DNA from: Gorillibacterium timonense
GTDB lineage: Bacteria; Bacillota; Bacilli; Paenibacillales; NBRC-103111
Direction of reading: 5' to 3'
DNA length: 64,000 nucleotides
Assembly (NCBI RefSeq): GCF_001457415.1
Contig: NZ_LN881721.1
Span: 310,001-374,000, forward strand
Made by a program: the position numbers and the translations under genes. The notes below the pieces were generated by a model. The model ran no database searches. It was not told the DNA's origin and saw only the letters and a program-made list of their open reading frames with translations. Below, piece after piece: positions 33,579 through 42,147 of the stretch. Positions within the stretch are counted from its first letter, which is position 1; each line of letters starts with the position of its first letter.

Positions 33579-34574
33579 ATGGCACATTCCGCAGCAGAAG
33601 GACGTTACAATTCCATGAAATATAACCGCAGCGGCAAGAGCGGCATCAAGCTGCCGGCTGTCTCACTTGGCTTATGGCATAATTTTGGAGGCATCGATCC
33701 ATATGAACGGGGACGCGAGATGGTGCGCTACGCCTTCGATCGGGGGATCACTCACTTTGACCTGGCCAACAATTATGGGCCTCCGGCAGGCTCTGCTGAA
33801 GAGAGCTTCGGGCGTATCCTGGACCAGGATTTCCGCAGCTACCGCGATGAGATGATCATCTCCACCAAAGCGGGTTATTACATGTGGCCCGGACCTTACG
33901 GCGAATGGGGCTCCAAGAAATACCTGGTGTCGAGCCTCGACCAGAGCCTGAAGCGGATGGGACTGGATTACGTCGATATCTTCTATCATCACCGTCCGGA
34001 CCCGGATACGCCTTTGGAGGAAACGATGGCCGCGCTTGACCTGCTTGTCCGGCAAGGCAAAGCGCTGTATGTAGGGATCTCGAATTATTCGGCGGAGCAG
34101 ACAGTGAGGGCCGCCGCGATCCTGAAGGAGCTTGGCACTCCCTGTCTGATCCATCAGTTCCGCTATTCCATGCTGGATCGCCGTGCCGAGCAGGAAGGCT
34201 GGCTGGATGCGCTGGAGCAGGAAGAGATCGGCAGCATCGCCTTCTCTCCGCTGGAGCAAGGCGTGTTGACGGATCGTTACCTGAAGGAGATTCCGGCCGA
34301 TTCCCGCGCCGCCGGAGGTAGCGTGTTCCTTCGTCCCGAATCGATCACGGAAGAAGTGATGGGGAAGGTCCGCAAGCTGAATGCGTTCGCCGCAGAGCGC
34401 GGACAGAAGCTGTCGCAGATGGCCATCTCGTGGATTCTTCGCGGCGGCCGGTTGACCTCCGCCTTGATTGGAGCAAGCAAGGTGAGTCAGATTGAGGATG
34501 CGGTTGCGGCGGTTCAAGCCCCTGACTTTACGGCAGACGAGCTGGCGCACATCGAAAGCATTATGAACGGTTAA
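33579..34574 (+). CDS. Aldo/keto reductase (YghZ-type L-glyceraldehyde-3-phosphate reductase)
   Basis: A 331-residue NADPH-dependent aldo/keto reductase. The ATG at 33579 has AAGGAG eight bases upstream; the open frame reaches farther up to 33507 but without a good site. Landmarks: DRGITHFDLANNYGPPAGSA (catalytic Asp and Tyr), STKAGYYMWPGPYGEWGSKK (catalytic Lys), DYVDIFYHHRPDPDTPLEE (catalytic His), a GISNYSAEQ stretch and SALIGASKVSQIEDAV near the end. YghZ-type enzymes detoxify small aldehydes such as methylglyoxal. The adjacent divergent AraC gene may regulate it. Confidence 0.88.
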   Translation: MAHSAAEGRYNSMKYNRSGKSGIKLPAVSLGLWHNFGGIDPYERGREMVRYAFDRGITHFDLANNYGPPAGSAEESFGRILDQDFRSYRDEMIISTKAGYYMWPGPYGEWGSKKYLVSSLDQSLKRMGLDYVDIFYHHRPDPDTPLEETMAALDLLVRQGKALYVGISNYSAEQTVRAAAILKELGTPCLIHQFRYSMLDRRAEQEGWLDALEQEEIGSIAFSPLEQGVLTDRYLKEIPADSRAAGGSVFLRPESITEEVMGKVRKLNAFAAERGQKLSQMAISWILRGGRLTSALIGASKVSQIEDAVAAVQAPDFTADELAHIESIMNG

Positions 34575-34583
34575 GTCGTGTGG

Positions 34584-34631
34584 AAGCCTGTTCCCGTCGG
34601 AGTTCATCTTCGAAGGAACGGGCTTTTTTTT
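34584..34631 (+). terminator. Intrinsic terminator
   Basis: AAGCCTGTTCC at 34584-34594 and GGAACGGGCTT at 34615-34625 form the stem (one G-T pair), followed by T. Confidence 0.85.
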
Positions 34632-34721
34632 GCCTGCTCCGGCAGGACTTTTCATTGGATGGCAGGTTGCGGCATGATATAATGACAGTGGTTTTTCGTG
34701 ATCTGAACGGATATTTCAAGA

Positions 34722-35525
34722 ATGACAAGACAAGCGGGTGCAGCAACGCGAATGGAAGAAGAAGCAGCAATCAATCGTAATCAAGAAGATACGGAGCTTA
34801 TCGTCGAAATATGCCTGCTTGCGGGCAAGCTTATGCTCCAGAACGGAGCGGAGACCTACCGGGTGGAGGATACGATGACCCGCATGGCCGCCGCCTTCGG
34901 TGCGGAGAATGCGCAGAGCTACGTCACCCCGACCGGCATCTGGTTCTCGCAGGGAGAGAAGGAGCCTGCCAAGATGGCGCGCATCTCGGTCCGCTCTACC
35001 GACCTGCGTAAGGTGACCCTGGTCAACAGCATCTCCAGGCAAGCAGCAAACGGAGAACTCGACATTCTTCAAGTGCAGGACAGGCTGAGAGAGGTGGAGG
35101 CGAGCAAGGTCGCCTATTCGCCTTGGCTTCAGCTCCTGGCGGCTGCTCTATCGAGCGGCTGCTTTCTGATGATGTTCCAGGGAGTTTGGCAAGACTTCAT
35201 TCCCGCGATGGTAGCCGGGGGAGTCGGGTTTGCCGCTTCGGTGCTCGTCCACCGTTTCGTACCGTTGAAGTTTTTCTCGGAGCTGCTCGCCGCTTTCTTG
35301 ATCGGCGTCATTGCCACGTTATTTGTTCGCTACGGCCATGGGCAGCAGATCGACAAGATCATCGTCGGCTCCGTCATGCCGCTCGTTCCCGGGCTGCTCA
35401 TCACGAATGCGGTGCGCGATCTGATGGCCGGGCATCTTGTCTCCGGCTTGTCCAAGGGGGCGGAGGCCTTCCTGACGGCGTTCGCGATCGGAACCGGGAT
35501 CGCTATGGCCTATACATTTCTCTAA
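34722..35525 (+). CDS. Threonine/serine exporter family protein, N-terminal (YjjP/ThrE) subunit
   Basis: A 267-residue protein of the DUF1212/ThrE N-terminal family. A soluble N-terminal part carries the signature LMLQNGAETYRVEDTMTRMA and YVTPTGIWFSQGE; from about residue 135 there are five hydrophobic helices, ending at FAIGTGIAMAYTFL, with VGSVMPLVPGLLITNAVRDL in between. In Corynebacterium ThrE both parts are one chain; in Bacillota and enterobacteria (YjjP/YjjB) they are two. The second part follows 13 bp downstream. Start uncertain between 34722 and an ATG at 34752; neither has a clear ribosome site. Exports small amino or dicarboxylic acids; the substrate cannot be told. Confidence 0.85.
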   Translation: MTRQAGAATRMEEEAAINRNQEDTELIVEICLLAGKLMLQNGAETYRVEDTMTRMAAAFGAENAQSYVTPTGIWFSQGEKEPAKMARISVRSTDLRKVTLVNSISRQAANGELDILQVQDRLREVEASKVAYSPWLQLLAAALSSGCFLMMFQGVWQDFIPAMVAGGVGFAASVLVHRFVPLKFFSELLAAFLIGVIATLFVRYGHGQQIDKIIVGSVMPLVPGLLITNAVRDLMAGHLVSGLSKGAEAFLTAFAIGTGIAMAYTFL

Positions 35526-35538
35526 GGAGGCGTCAGCC

Positions 35539-35988
35539 ATGCTCATTCAGCTCGTCACTAGCTTCATCGCATCGGCCGCCTTCGGCATTCTGTTCAACGT
35601 CCCGCGCAAAGTCCTCGTTCAATGCGGATTCGTCGGCATGCTTGGATGGGCGCTCTATTATTCCCTCTCCGAAGAGGGGTTCGACATCGTGGTCGCGACG
35701 ATCGCAGCGGCATTCTTTGTCACGCTGATCAGCCAGATCTTCGCCCGGATGTTCAAGACCCCGATCATCGTGTTCAGCGTCTCCGGCATCATTCCGCTCG
35801 TCCCGGGCGGGCTTGCCTACGATGCCATGCGGATGTTTGTGGAGGGTGATTACAACTTGGCCATGCAAGCGGCCGCTCGGGCGTTTCTCATCTCTGGGGC
35901 TATTGCCATCGGGTTGATCTTCTCCGAGGTCACCAACGTCATCTTCAAACGCCCGGCTATGAAAAAGGCTCCCTCCGGGAAGCCCTGA
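35539..35988 (+). CDS. Threonine/serine exporter family protein, C-terminal (YjjB) subunit
   Basis: A 149-residue protein of the ThrE_2/DUF3815 family with four to five helices. The landmark FSVSGIIPLVPGGLAYDAMR mirrors the VMPLVPG motif of its partner, as expected from internal duplication of the ancestral transporter. AAGGAGG lies eight bases before the start and overlaps the end of the partner gene. It completes the two-part exporter. Confidence 0.87.
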   Translation: MLIQLVTSFIASAAFGILFNVPRKVLVQCGFVGMLGWALYYSLSEEGFDIVVATIAAAFFVTLISQIFARMFKTPIIVFSVSGIIPLVPGGLAYDAMRMFVEGDYNLAMQAAARAFLISGAIAIGLIFSEVTNVIFKRPAMKKAPSGKP

Positions 35989-36101
35989 GGAGGAATCGCG
36001 ATGAAAAGCGCCAGACCCCCCTGTTAATGGAATGTCCGGTTCGCCCGACCTCCGCCTGACGGATGCTCATTCGCATCCATCTAGGAGAGGGAGAAAACCG
36101 G

Positions 36102-37328
36102 ATGAACGTACAGAAGAACCTGATCAAGCTCTATCTGCTTGAGTTTTTTCACAGCCTGATTCCCGCGTATGTGATCGAAAGGCTTTTTTGGGAATCCCGC
36201 GGCATGAGTGTAAAAGAGGTCGTGATCTGTGAGATCCTCTATGCCGCCGGTGTCGTCCTCTTGGAGATCCCGTCGGGAGCAGCGGCCGATCGGTATGGCC
36301 GCAAGCCCCTCATTGTGGCAGGGGCTTTCCTCGCCATGCTTGAGATGGCCCTCCTGCTTGGCGCACACCGATTTTGGCATTTTGCGGCGCTCGTCCTGAT
36401 AGCCGCTGTTGCGAAAGCCTGCACGAGCGGAGCATTGAACGCGCTGCTCTACGATACTCTCGCGGCGAGCTCGCGGCAGAAGGAATTTGAAGGCATTCTC
36501 GGCCGGATGAACGCCTGCGGCATCCTGGCCGCCGTCATGGCGGCACTTGGCGGCAGCGCGCTTGCGGCGAAGGTCAATATGGAATGGAATTATGTTCTAT
36601 CGGCAGCCAGCCTGCTTCTCTCGCTCTGGGCCGCGCTGACGTTGCGCGAGCCGCCTCTGCATGCGAACGGGGAGAGCGAGAAGCCTTTCAATGCTCTCGA
36701 TGCAAGAGAGAACCAGGCGGCGTTGCCCTCTGCCCGCTCAGGTAGCGTTCGGGCCTCCGTTCGCCTCTTTGGAAGCAGTCCCGTCCTGATCATGGTGCTC
36801 TTGCAGGGGATGCTTCTCGGAGCCTGTCTGGTCTATCTGGATGAGTTCTGGCAGCTCTATTTGAACCGGCTTTCCATTCCCGTTATCTGGTTCGGAGCGT
36901 ATTCGTGCCTGCTGCTGGCGGTGAGGCTTCCCGGAAGCCTGCTTGCAGGTTGGTTGGTTCGCAGGGTGCCGCCAATCCGCATTGTCACGGGTGCCGGTGT
37001 CGGGATCGTCTTGGCGCTTCTCGCTGCTGGACTTGTACCCGGGGCTGTCGGGCTGGCGGCGATGGCATCGGCTTTCCTGCTGGCGGGTGTGCTTGAGCCG
37101 GTCGTCGCAGGGTTTCTGCACCATCGCATCGATTCCTCGATGCGCGCGACGGCGGAGTCCTTCCAATCGCTCGGGACGAAAGCGGCGACCGCCGCTGTGG
37201 GCCTTGGCTTCGGGTATTTCACTGATTCGATGAGCCTGTATGCCGGCTTTTTATTTCTCGGTGTGCTGGCAGGAGCGGGGATGCTCCTCACCGGAGCTCC
37301 TATGCTTTTGCGGAGAAACCGAGAGTGA
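36102..37328 (+). CDS. MFS transporter
   Basis: A 408-residue major facilitator transporter with about twelve helices. I chose ATG 36102 (GGAGAGGGAG ten bases upstream) over an in-frame ATG at 36063. The MFS loop 2-3 motif is visible as GAAADRYGRKPLIVAGAFL. The central loop (ANGESEKPFNALDARENQAA) divides the two halves, and the C-half begins with SSPVLIMVLLQGMLLGACLV. Substrate unknown. A small hairpin (GGATGC/GCATCC) lies just upstream at 36061-36078; a terminator follows at 37438. Confidence 0.85.
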   Translation: MNVQKNLIKLYLLEFFHSLIPAYVIERLFWESRGMSVKEVVICEILYAAGVVLLEIPSGAAADRYGRKPLIVAGAFLAMLEMALLLGAHRFWHFAALVLIAAVAKACTSGALNALLYDTLAASSRQKEFEGILGRMNACGILAAVMAALGGSALAAKVNMEWNYVLSAASLLLSLWAALTLREPPLHANGESEKPFNALDARENQAALPSARSGSVRASVRLFGSSPVLIMVLLQGMLLGACLVYLDEFWQLYLNRLSIPVIWFGAYSCLLLAVRLPGSLLAGWLVRRVPPIRIVTGAGVGIVLALLAAGLVPGAVGLAAMASAFLLAGVLEPVVAGFLHHRIDSSMRATAESFQSLGTKAATAAVGLGFGYFTDSMSLYAGFLFLGVLAGAGMLLTGAPMLLRRNRE

Positions 37329-37437
37329 AACCGGGCTTCTCGAGTTGAAAGAGCGAATCTGGAAGAAACTGTCGCCGGAAAACGCGTTCCGCACGCGCAC
37401 CGGCACCTGCATCGAGCAGCGCATTGATTATTCTCGC

Positions 37438-37464
37438 AAGACCGGCTGGATCAGCCGGTCTTTT
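37438..37464 (+). terminator. Intrinsic terminator
   Basis: AAGACCGGCT at 37438-37447 and AGCCGGTCTT at 37453-37462 around a five-base loop, ending in TTTT. Confidence 0.85.
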
Positions 37465-37556
37465 GTTATGCGCAGACCGTGTGGGTCTATCCGGTGATCA
37501 GGGGAGCGGGCATCGAATGGTGCTTGATAATTGTGAAGAATTCGTGAAAGAAAGGG

Positions 37557-37620
37557 TTGACAATCCAAGTCCGAGCAATGCTATACTACTATTCATGAGT
37601 GATAATGAGAATCATTATCA
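37557..37620 (+). promoter_or_regulatory. Promoter and Fur operator of the siderophore importer
   Basis: TTGACA at 37557-37562 and TATACT at 37582-37587 (19-bp spacer, a little long). The operator GATAATGAGAATCATTATC at 37601-37619 matches the classical 19-bp Fur box with one mismatch and would cover the transcription start. Genes for ferric-siderophore uptake follow. Confidence 0.9.
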
Positions 37621-37690
37621 CAATTAAGAATCATTCTAATCTAGCATGGCAAATCGCATCGCTTGCCATCTCATTCAACTGGAGAATCAC

Positions 37691-38647
37691 ATGAAACGAC
37701 GTTACTGGATCGTACTCCTCGCCGTGCTTTCGGTTGCCTCCTTGTTTATCGGGGTGAAGAACATCTCTCCCCTGGATATCTTCTCCTTAAGCGAAGACCA
37801 GCTGGAAGTGCTGCTGATCAGCCGGATTCCGCGTCTCGTCAGCATCCTGATTGCCGGGATGAGCATGAGCGTGGTCGGGTTGATCATGCAGCAGTTGAGC
37901 CGCAACAAGTTCATCTCGCCGACCACTGCCGGAACGATGGATTCTGCTCGGCTCGGCATCCTCGTATCGATGGTGCTGTTTGCCTCGGCTGGCATGCTCA
38001 CGAAGATCCTGATCGCGTTCGTCTTCGCTTTGGCGGGAACGATGCTGTTCATGAAGCTGCTCAGCCGCATCAAACTGAAGGATGCCGTCTTCATCCCGCT
38101 CGTCGGGCTGATGTTCGGCAATGTGATCAGCTCGTTTACCACGTTCTTCGCCTACAAATTCGAGCTGATCCAGAATATGTCCGCCTGGCTTCAGGGCGAC
38201 TTCTCCGTCATCATGACCGGTCGGTATGAAGCGCTGTACATCAGCCTGCCGCTCCTATGTCTAGCTTATCTCTACGCAAACCGGTTTACGATAGCGGGGA
38301 TGGGCGAGGATTTTGCCGTCAATCTCGGCCTCAACTACCGCCAAGTCGTCAACCTTGGGCTCGCGATCGTCGCCATGGTCTCCGCCGTGGTCGTGCTGAC
38401 GGTGGGTACGCTGCCTTTTCTCGGGTTGATTGTCCCGAATATCGTCACGCTCTATCTCGGCGACAACCTGCGCAAGAGCCTATCCGAAACCGCATTGCTC
38501 GGCGCGGCGTTCGTGCTGGTCTGCGATATCCTCAGCAGGCTCATCTTGTACCCATACGAGATTCCCATCGGACTCACGGTCGGGGTGCTGGGCAGCGGGA
38601 TCTTCCTGTTCCTGCTGCTGCGGAAAAGAGGCGCTTATGGCGAATAG
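37691..38647 (+). CDS. yclN: Ferric-siderophore ABC importer permease, YclN type
   Basis: A 318-residue FecCD-family permease. The ATG at 37691 has GGAG six bases upstream and the first helix directly after it (WIVLLAVLSVASLFIGV). Landmarks: RIPRLVSILIAGMSMSVVGL, QLSRNKFISPTTAGTMDSAR, and GTLPFLGLIVPNIVTLYLGD with a C-terminal GVLGSGIFLFLLL helix. Slightly shorter than vitamin B12-type FecCD proteins, as in YclN/CeuB of petrobactin-type systems. It is first in a four-gene Fur-controlled set with YclO-, YclP- and YclQ-like products. Confidence 0.92.
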   Translation: MKRRYWIVLLAVLSVASLFIGVKNISPLDIFSLSEDQLEVLLISRIPRLVSILIAGMSMSVVGLIMQQLSRNKFISPTTAGTMDSARLGILVSMVLFASAGMLTKILIAFVFALAGTMLFMKLLSRIKLKDAVFIPLVGLMFGNVISSFTTFFAYKFELIQNMSAWLQGDFSVIMTGRYEALYISLPLLCLAYLYANRFTIAGMGEDFAVNLGLNYRQVVNLGLAIVAMVSAVVVLTVGTLPFLGLIVPNIVTLYLGDNLRKSLSETALLGAAFVLVCDILSRLILYPYEIPIGLTVGVLGSGIFLFLLLRKRGAYGE

Positions 38648-39587
38648 GAACAAGCTCCTTCTTCTGCTGCTTGCGGCCGTAACGTTGATTGCCGTCTTCA
38701 TGACCATCCGCGCCGGTGGCAACTGGGATTACATTCTACCCAGCCGGGGGAAGAAGATCGCCGCGATGGTTCTGACGGGAACCGCTATCGCTCTCTCGAC
38801 GTTGATCTTTCAGACGCTGACCAACAACCGTATTCTTACGCCGAGCATCATCGGGCTCGATTCCTTGTATCTGCTCTTTCAGACAGCAGCGGTGTTCATT
38901 CTCGGCTCGTCGAGTTGGGCAGTCGCGGACAAAAGGTTGAACTTCCTCATCTCGGTAGGGATGATGATGCTCTTCTCAGCCCTGCTTTACCGCCTGATGT
39001 TTCGTTCCGAGCGCGGCAATTTGTTCTTCTTGATCTTGGTTGGCATGATCTTTGGAACGTTCTTCCAAAGCCTCTCGACCTTCATGCAGGTGCTGATCGA
39101 CCCGAATGAATTTCTCGTCGTGCAGGGGAAGATGTTCGCAAGCTTCAGCGCTATCAACACCGACATTCTGCTCCTCGCGGCCATTGCCCTTCTTGCAGCG
39201 ATGGCGGTGGCCTGGAAGTCCGTCCGCGTTCTCGATACGCTCTCGCTGGGGAGAGATCACGCGATCAACCTCGGCGTGGCTTACGACGCCAAGGTGAAGC
39301 GCCTGCTCCTCCTCGTGGCGGTGCTCGTCTCGGTCTCTACGGCTCTCGTTGGCCCCATCACCTTCCTTGGGCTGCTGATCGCCAATCTCGCCCGTGAATG
39401 GCTGGGAACGCATCGGCACCGCGTGCTCCTGCCCGGAGCGGCGCTTCTCGCGATCATTGCGCTCGTCGGCGGCCAACTGATCGTAGAGCGGGTCTTTTCA
39501 TTTACGACGACGATCAGCGTCATCATCAATTTTGTCGGCGGCTTGTATTTTCTCTACTTGCTGCTAAAGGAGAATCGGTCCCTGTGA
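38637..39587 (+). CDS. yclO: Ferric-siderophore ABC importer permease, YclO type
   Basis: A 316-residue FecCD-family permease. It starts 11 bases before the end of the yclN-like gene. Landmarks: KKIAAMVLTGTAIALSTLIF, TNNRILTPSIIGLDSLYLLF, and GPITFLGLLIANLAREWLG. It pairs with the YclN-like permease to form the channel. The stop overlaps the next start. Confidence 0.92.
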   Translation: MANRNKLLLLLLAAVTLIAVFMTIRAGGNWDYILPSRGKKIAAMVLTGTAIALSTLIFQTLTNNRILTPSIIGLDSLYLLFQTAAVFILGSSSWAVADKRLNFLISVGMMMLFSALLYRLMFRSERGNLFFLILVGMIFGTFFQSLSTFMQVLIDPNEFLVVQGKMFASFSAINTDILLLAAIALLAAMAVAWKSVRVLDTLSLGRDHAINLGVAYDAKVKRLLLLVAVLVSVSTALVGPITFLGLLIANLAREWLGTHRHRVLLPGAALLAIIALVGGQLIVERVFSFTTTISVIINFVGGLYFLYLLLKENRSL

Positions 39588-40342
39588 TAGAGGTTAACGA
39601 TGTATCCAAGCATTATGGAAGCAAAGCTGTCGTGGACAATGTCTCGCTCAAGATTCCTCCGGGGCGAATCACCTCCTTTATCGGCCCGAACGGGGCGGGC
39701 AAAAGCACACTGCTCTCCCTGATGAGCCGGTTAGTCAAGCGAAGCGAAGGGGAGGTTCGGATCGGAGGCAAATCCATCGACGAATGGAAGCCGAACGAGC
39801 TCGCTAAGAAGCTCTCCATATTGAAGCAGACCAATACTCTGTCGATCCGGTTAAGCGTTCGAGATCTGGTATCGTTCGGGAGGTTCCCGTATAGCGAAGG
39901 CAGACTGACGCCGGAGGATCGAGAGCAGGTGGAAGAGGCGCTTCATTATATGAACATGGTGGAGCTGGGGGACAGGTATATCGACGAATTGAGCGGAGGT
40001 CAGCGTCAGAGGGCATTTCTCGCCATGGTGCTGGCGCAGAATACCGACTGCATCCTGCTCGACGAGCCGCTCAACAACCTGGATATGAAGCATTCCGTGC
40101 AGATCATGAAGCTGCTCCGTCAACTGGTGGAGGAGAGAGGCAAAACGATTGTCGTCGTTCTTCATGACATCAACTTCGCTTCCTGCTATTCCGACCGGAT
40201 CGTCGCATTGCGGGACGGGCGCATCGTCCGCGACGGCCTCACGGAAGAGATTATCGAATCCGGCGCACTTCGGGAGATCTACGACATGGACATTCCCATC
40301 GAGACGATAGGCGGGCGAAAAATCGGCGTCTACTTCTCTTGA
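39584..40342 (+). CDS. yclP: Ferric-siderophore ABC importer ATPase, YclP type
   Basis: A 252-residue ATPase. The GTG at 39584 overlaps the permease stop, and AAAGGAG lies upstream; the frame extends further back inside the permease gene but that part is not ATPase-like. Motifs: GPNGAGKSTLLSLM (Walker A), LSGGQRQRAFLAMVLAQ (signature), CILLDEPLNNLD (Walker B), VVLHDINFA (switch histidine). It drives iron-siderophore uptake with the two permeases and the binding protein. Confidence 0.92.
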   Translation: MIEVNDVSKHYGSKAVVDNVSLKIPPGRITSFIGPNGAGKSTLLSLMSRLVKRSEGEVRIGGKSIDEWKPNELAKKLSILKQTNTLSIRLSVRDLVSFGRFPYSEGRLTPEDREQVEEALHYMNMVELGDRYIDELSGGQRQRAFLAMVLAQNTDCILLDEPLNNLDMKHSVQIMKLLRQLVEERGKTIVVVLHDINFASCYSDRIVALRDGRIVRDGLTEEIIESGALREIYDMDIPIETIGGRKIGVYFS

Positions 40343-40503
40343 TCGCGGTTGATTGTATTGGCTTTCCATCAAGCGGCAGAGTGAATAAGGCGTAGGAGAC
40401 AGGGAGGGAGGGCCCCCCTCCGGTCAAGGCTAAATTCTGCCCCGTTTGAGACGGCCAACTGTAATCATAGATAGCAATTCCAAATTCAATATGAGGTGAG
40501 TCC

Positions 40504-41526
40504 ATGATGAAAAAGAAATATACAGCTGCTCCCATCCTGCTGTTCTTCATCCTCGCTCTTCTAGTGGCAGGCTGCGGGCAGAGCAAATCAACGTCGGAAG
40601 GAAATGCAGCCTCGGCTTCGCCATCCGCTAGTACAGAGCCCTCCGCCGCGACGACGGCGCCGACCAGCGCTGCTGCTGATTCGGAGGAATTGACCATCAC
40701 GCACAAGCTGGGCGAGATCAAGCTCAAGAAGAACCCTGCCAAGGTCGTCGTCTTCGACTTCGGAACCTTGGATACCCTTGACAAGCTGGGGGTAGAAGTC
40801 ACCGGATTGCCGAAGAGCAATCTGCCCTCTTATCTCGATAAATACAAGGACGACAAATATGAAAGCGTCGGAGGCTTGATGGAGCCGGACTTCGAGAAGA
40901 TCAATGCCCTGAAGCCGGATCTCATCATCATCTCAGGCAGACAGCAGACGAGCTACGAGGAGTTTGCCAAGATCGCTCCGACCCTGTTCGTAAGTGTGGA
41001 TGCAAATGCTTATATGAGCTCCTTTAAGGAAAATGTAACGCTTCTGGGGCAAATTTTCGGCAAGGAATCTGAAGCGGCGGCAGAAGTCACCAAGCTCACG
41101 GATGCGGCAGCCAAGCTGAAGGAGGAGAATGTGAACTCCGGCAAGAAGGGCTTGATTGTGCTCACCACCGGCGGTAAGGTCAGCGCTTATGGTCCGGGCT
41201 CGCGATTCGGAATCATTCATGACGAGCTCGGCGTCGCTCCGGTCGATACGGAGATCAAAGCGGATACGCATGGCCAGAGCATCTCCTTCGAGTATGTGGC
41301 GGAGAAGAATCCGGATTACCTGTTCGTCGTCGATCGGGATGCCGTTGTGGCGTCGGATGGAGCATCTCCGGCGAAGTCGGTCGTCGAAAACGACTTGGTC
41401 AAAAAGACGAATGCCTACAAGAACGGCAAAATCATCTATCTTGACCCGAACTACTGGTATCTGTCCGGCGGCGGACTCCTGTCCGTGGAAGAGATGATCA
41501 AGGAAGTGTCAAACGGAGTGAAGTAA
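40504..41526 (+). CDS. yclQ: Ferric-siderophore-binding lipoprotein, YclQ type
   Basis: A 340-residue lipoprotein with lipobox VAGC (cysteine 24) and an Ala/Ser/Thr-rich linker (about 25-60). The mature protein has the periplasmic-binding-protein-2 pattern for siderophores: PAKVVVFDFGTLDTLDKLGV, YESVGGLMEPDFEKINALKP followed by DLIIISGRQQ, and a C-terminal YLDPNYWYLSGGG stretch. It is 161 bp downstream of the ATPase gene; a G/C-rich hairpin (about 40401-40420) lies in the gap, so it may be partly uncoupled. Petrobactin is the ligand of the B. subtilis homologue; here the ligand is only inferred to be a siderophore. Confidence 0.9.
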   Translation: MMKKKYTAAPILLFFILALLVAGCGQSKSTSEGNAASASPSASTEPSAATTAPTSAAADSEELTITHKLGEIKLKKNPAKVVVFDFGTLDTLDKLGVEVTGLPKSNLPSYLDKYKDDKYESVGGLMEPDFEKINALKPDLIIISGRQQTSYEEFAKIAPTLFVSVDANAYMSSFKENVTLLGQIFGKESEAAAEVTKLTDAAAKLKEENVNSGKKGLIVLTTGGKVSAYGPGSRFGIIHDELGVAPVDTEIKADTHGQSISFEYVAEKNPDYLFVVDRDAVVASDGASPAKSVVENDLVKKTNAYKNGKIIYLDPNYWYLSGGGLLSVEEMIKEVSNGVK

Positions 41527-41826
41527 CGCGTTGGTTAGAGAGAAGGAAGAATGCAAGTTCTGGGGGGAGTGCCGACCCGGTTTTCGGCGCCCCTCTATCT
41601 TCTTTCCGTTCTTCAGCTTGCTTTCCTATTCTCGCGCTTGTGTTCCCCTTCCAGATGTGCTATTCTGAGACAGTTAACAAATGAAGCCTGAAATTCACGT
41701 ATTTCAAAGGGTTCTCATCTGGTAATGAAGCCTTTTGGAATGTGTGAATTTTTTATTTAAACGTAAGCCAATTATGTGACAAATAAAAAAGCTCCATGTT
41801 AAATAAACTATTGGAGGTATATCCCC
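41527..41826 (+). other. Leader region of the cold-shock gene
   Basis: About 300 bp without a gene. A weak terminator-like hairpin for the binding-protein gene lies at about 41559-41599. The rest is AT-rich and probably holds the promoter and the long untranslated leader usual for cold-shock genes; TTGGAGGT is the ribosome site just before 41827. I see no other recognisable element. Confidence 0.5.
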
Positions 41827-42027
41827 ATGCAACAAGGAACAGTAAAATGGTTCAACGCTGAGAAAGGCTTTGGCTTCATCGAAGTGGAAGGCGGCAACGA
41901 CGTATTCGTACACTTCAGCGCAATCGTAGGCGACGGCTTCAAGACGCTGGACGAAGGCCAAGCCGTAGAATTCAACGTAGTTCAAGGCAACCGCGGACCG
42001 CAAGCTGAGAACGTTGTAAAGCTGTAA
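41827..42027 (+). CDS. cspB: Cold-shock protein, CspB type
   Basis: A 66-residue OB-fold RNA chaperone of exactly the family length. RNP1 is KGFGFIEV and RNP2 DVFVHFSAI; the N-terminus [15 protein letters not shown] is canonical. It binds single-stranded RNA and DNA and melts messenger structure. Codon use is strongly biased toward preferred codons, as expected of an abundant protein. Confidence 0.97.
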   Translation: MQQGTVKWFNAEKGFGFIEVEGGNDVFVHFSAIVGDGFKTLDEGQAVEFNVVQGNRGPQAENVVKL

Positions 42028-42042
42028 GCTTCATTTCTCGTC

Positions 42043-42093
42043 AACAGGGGTTGCTCGCAGGCCGTTTCAAACGGCCGGAGCAACCCCTGTTTG
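42043..42093 (+). terminator. Large nested terminator after the cold-shock gene
   Basis: Outer arms AACAGGGGTTGCTC (42043-42056) and GAGCAACCCCTGTT (42078-42091), inner hairpin GGCCGTTT/AAACGGCC (42060-42067 and 42069-42076), short T run after. Confidence 0.85.
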
Positions 42094-42147
42094 CTGTTCG
42101 GAAGAACCCCGCGATTCGGGGGCGAGGGAGTGGAAGCAAGGTGGGGA

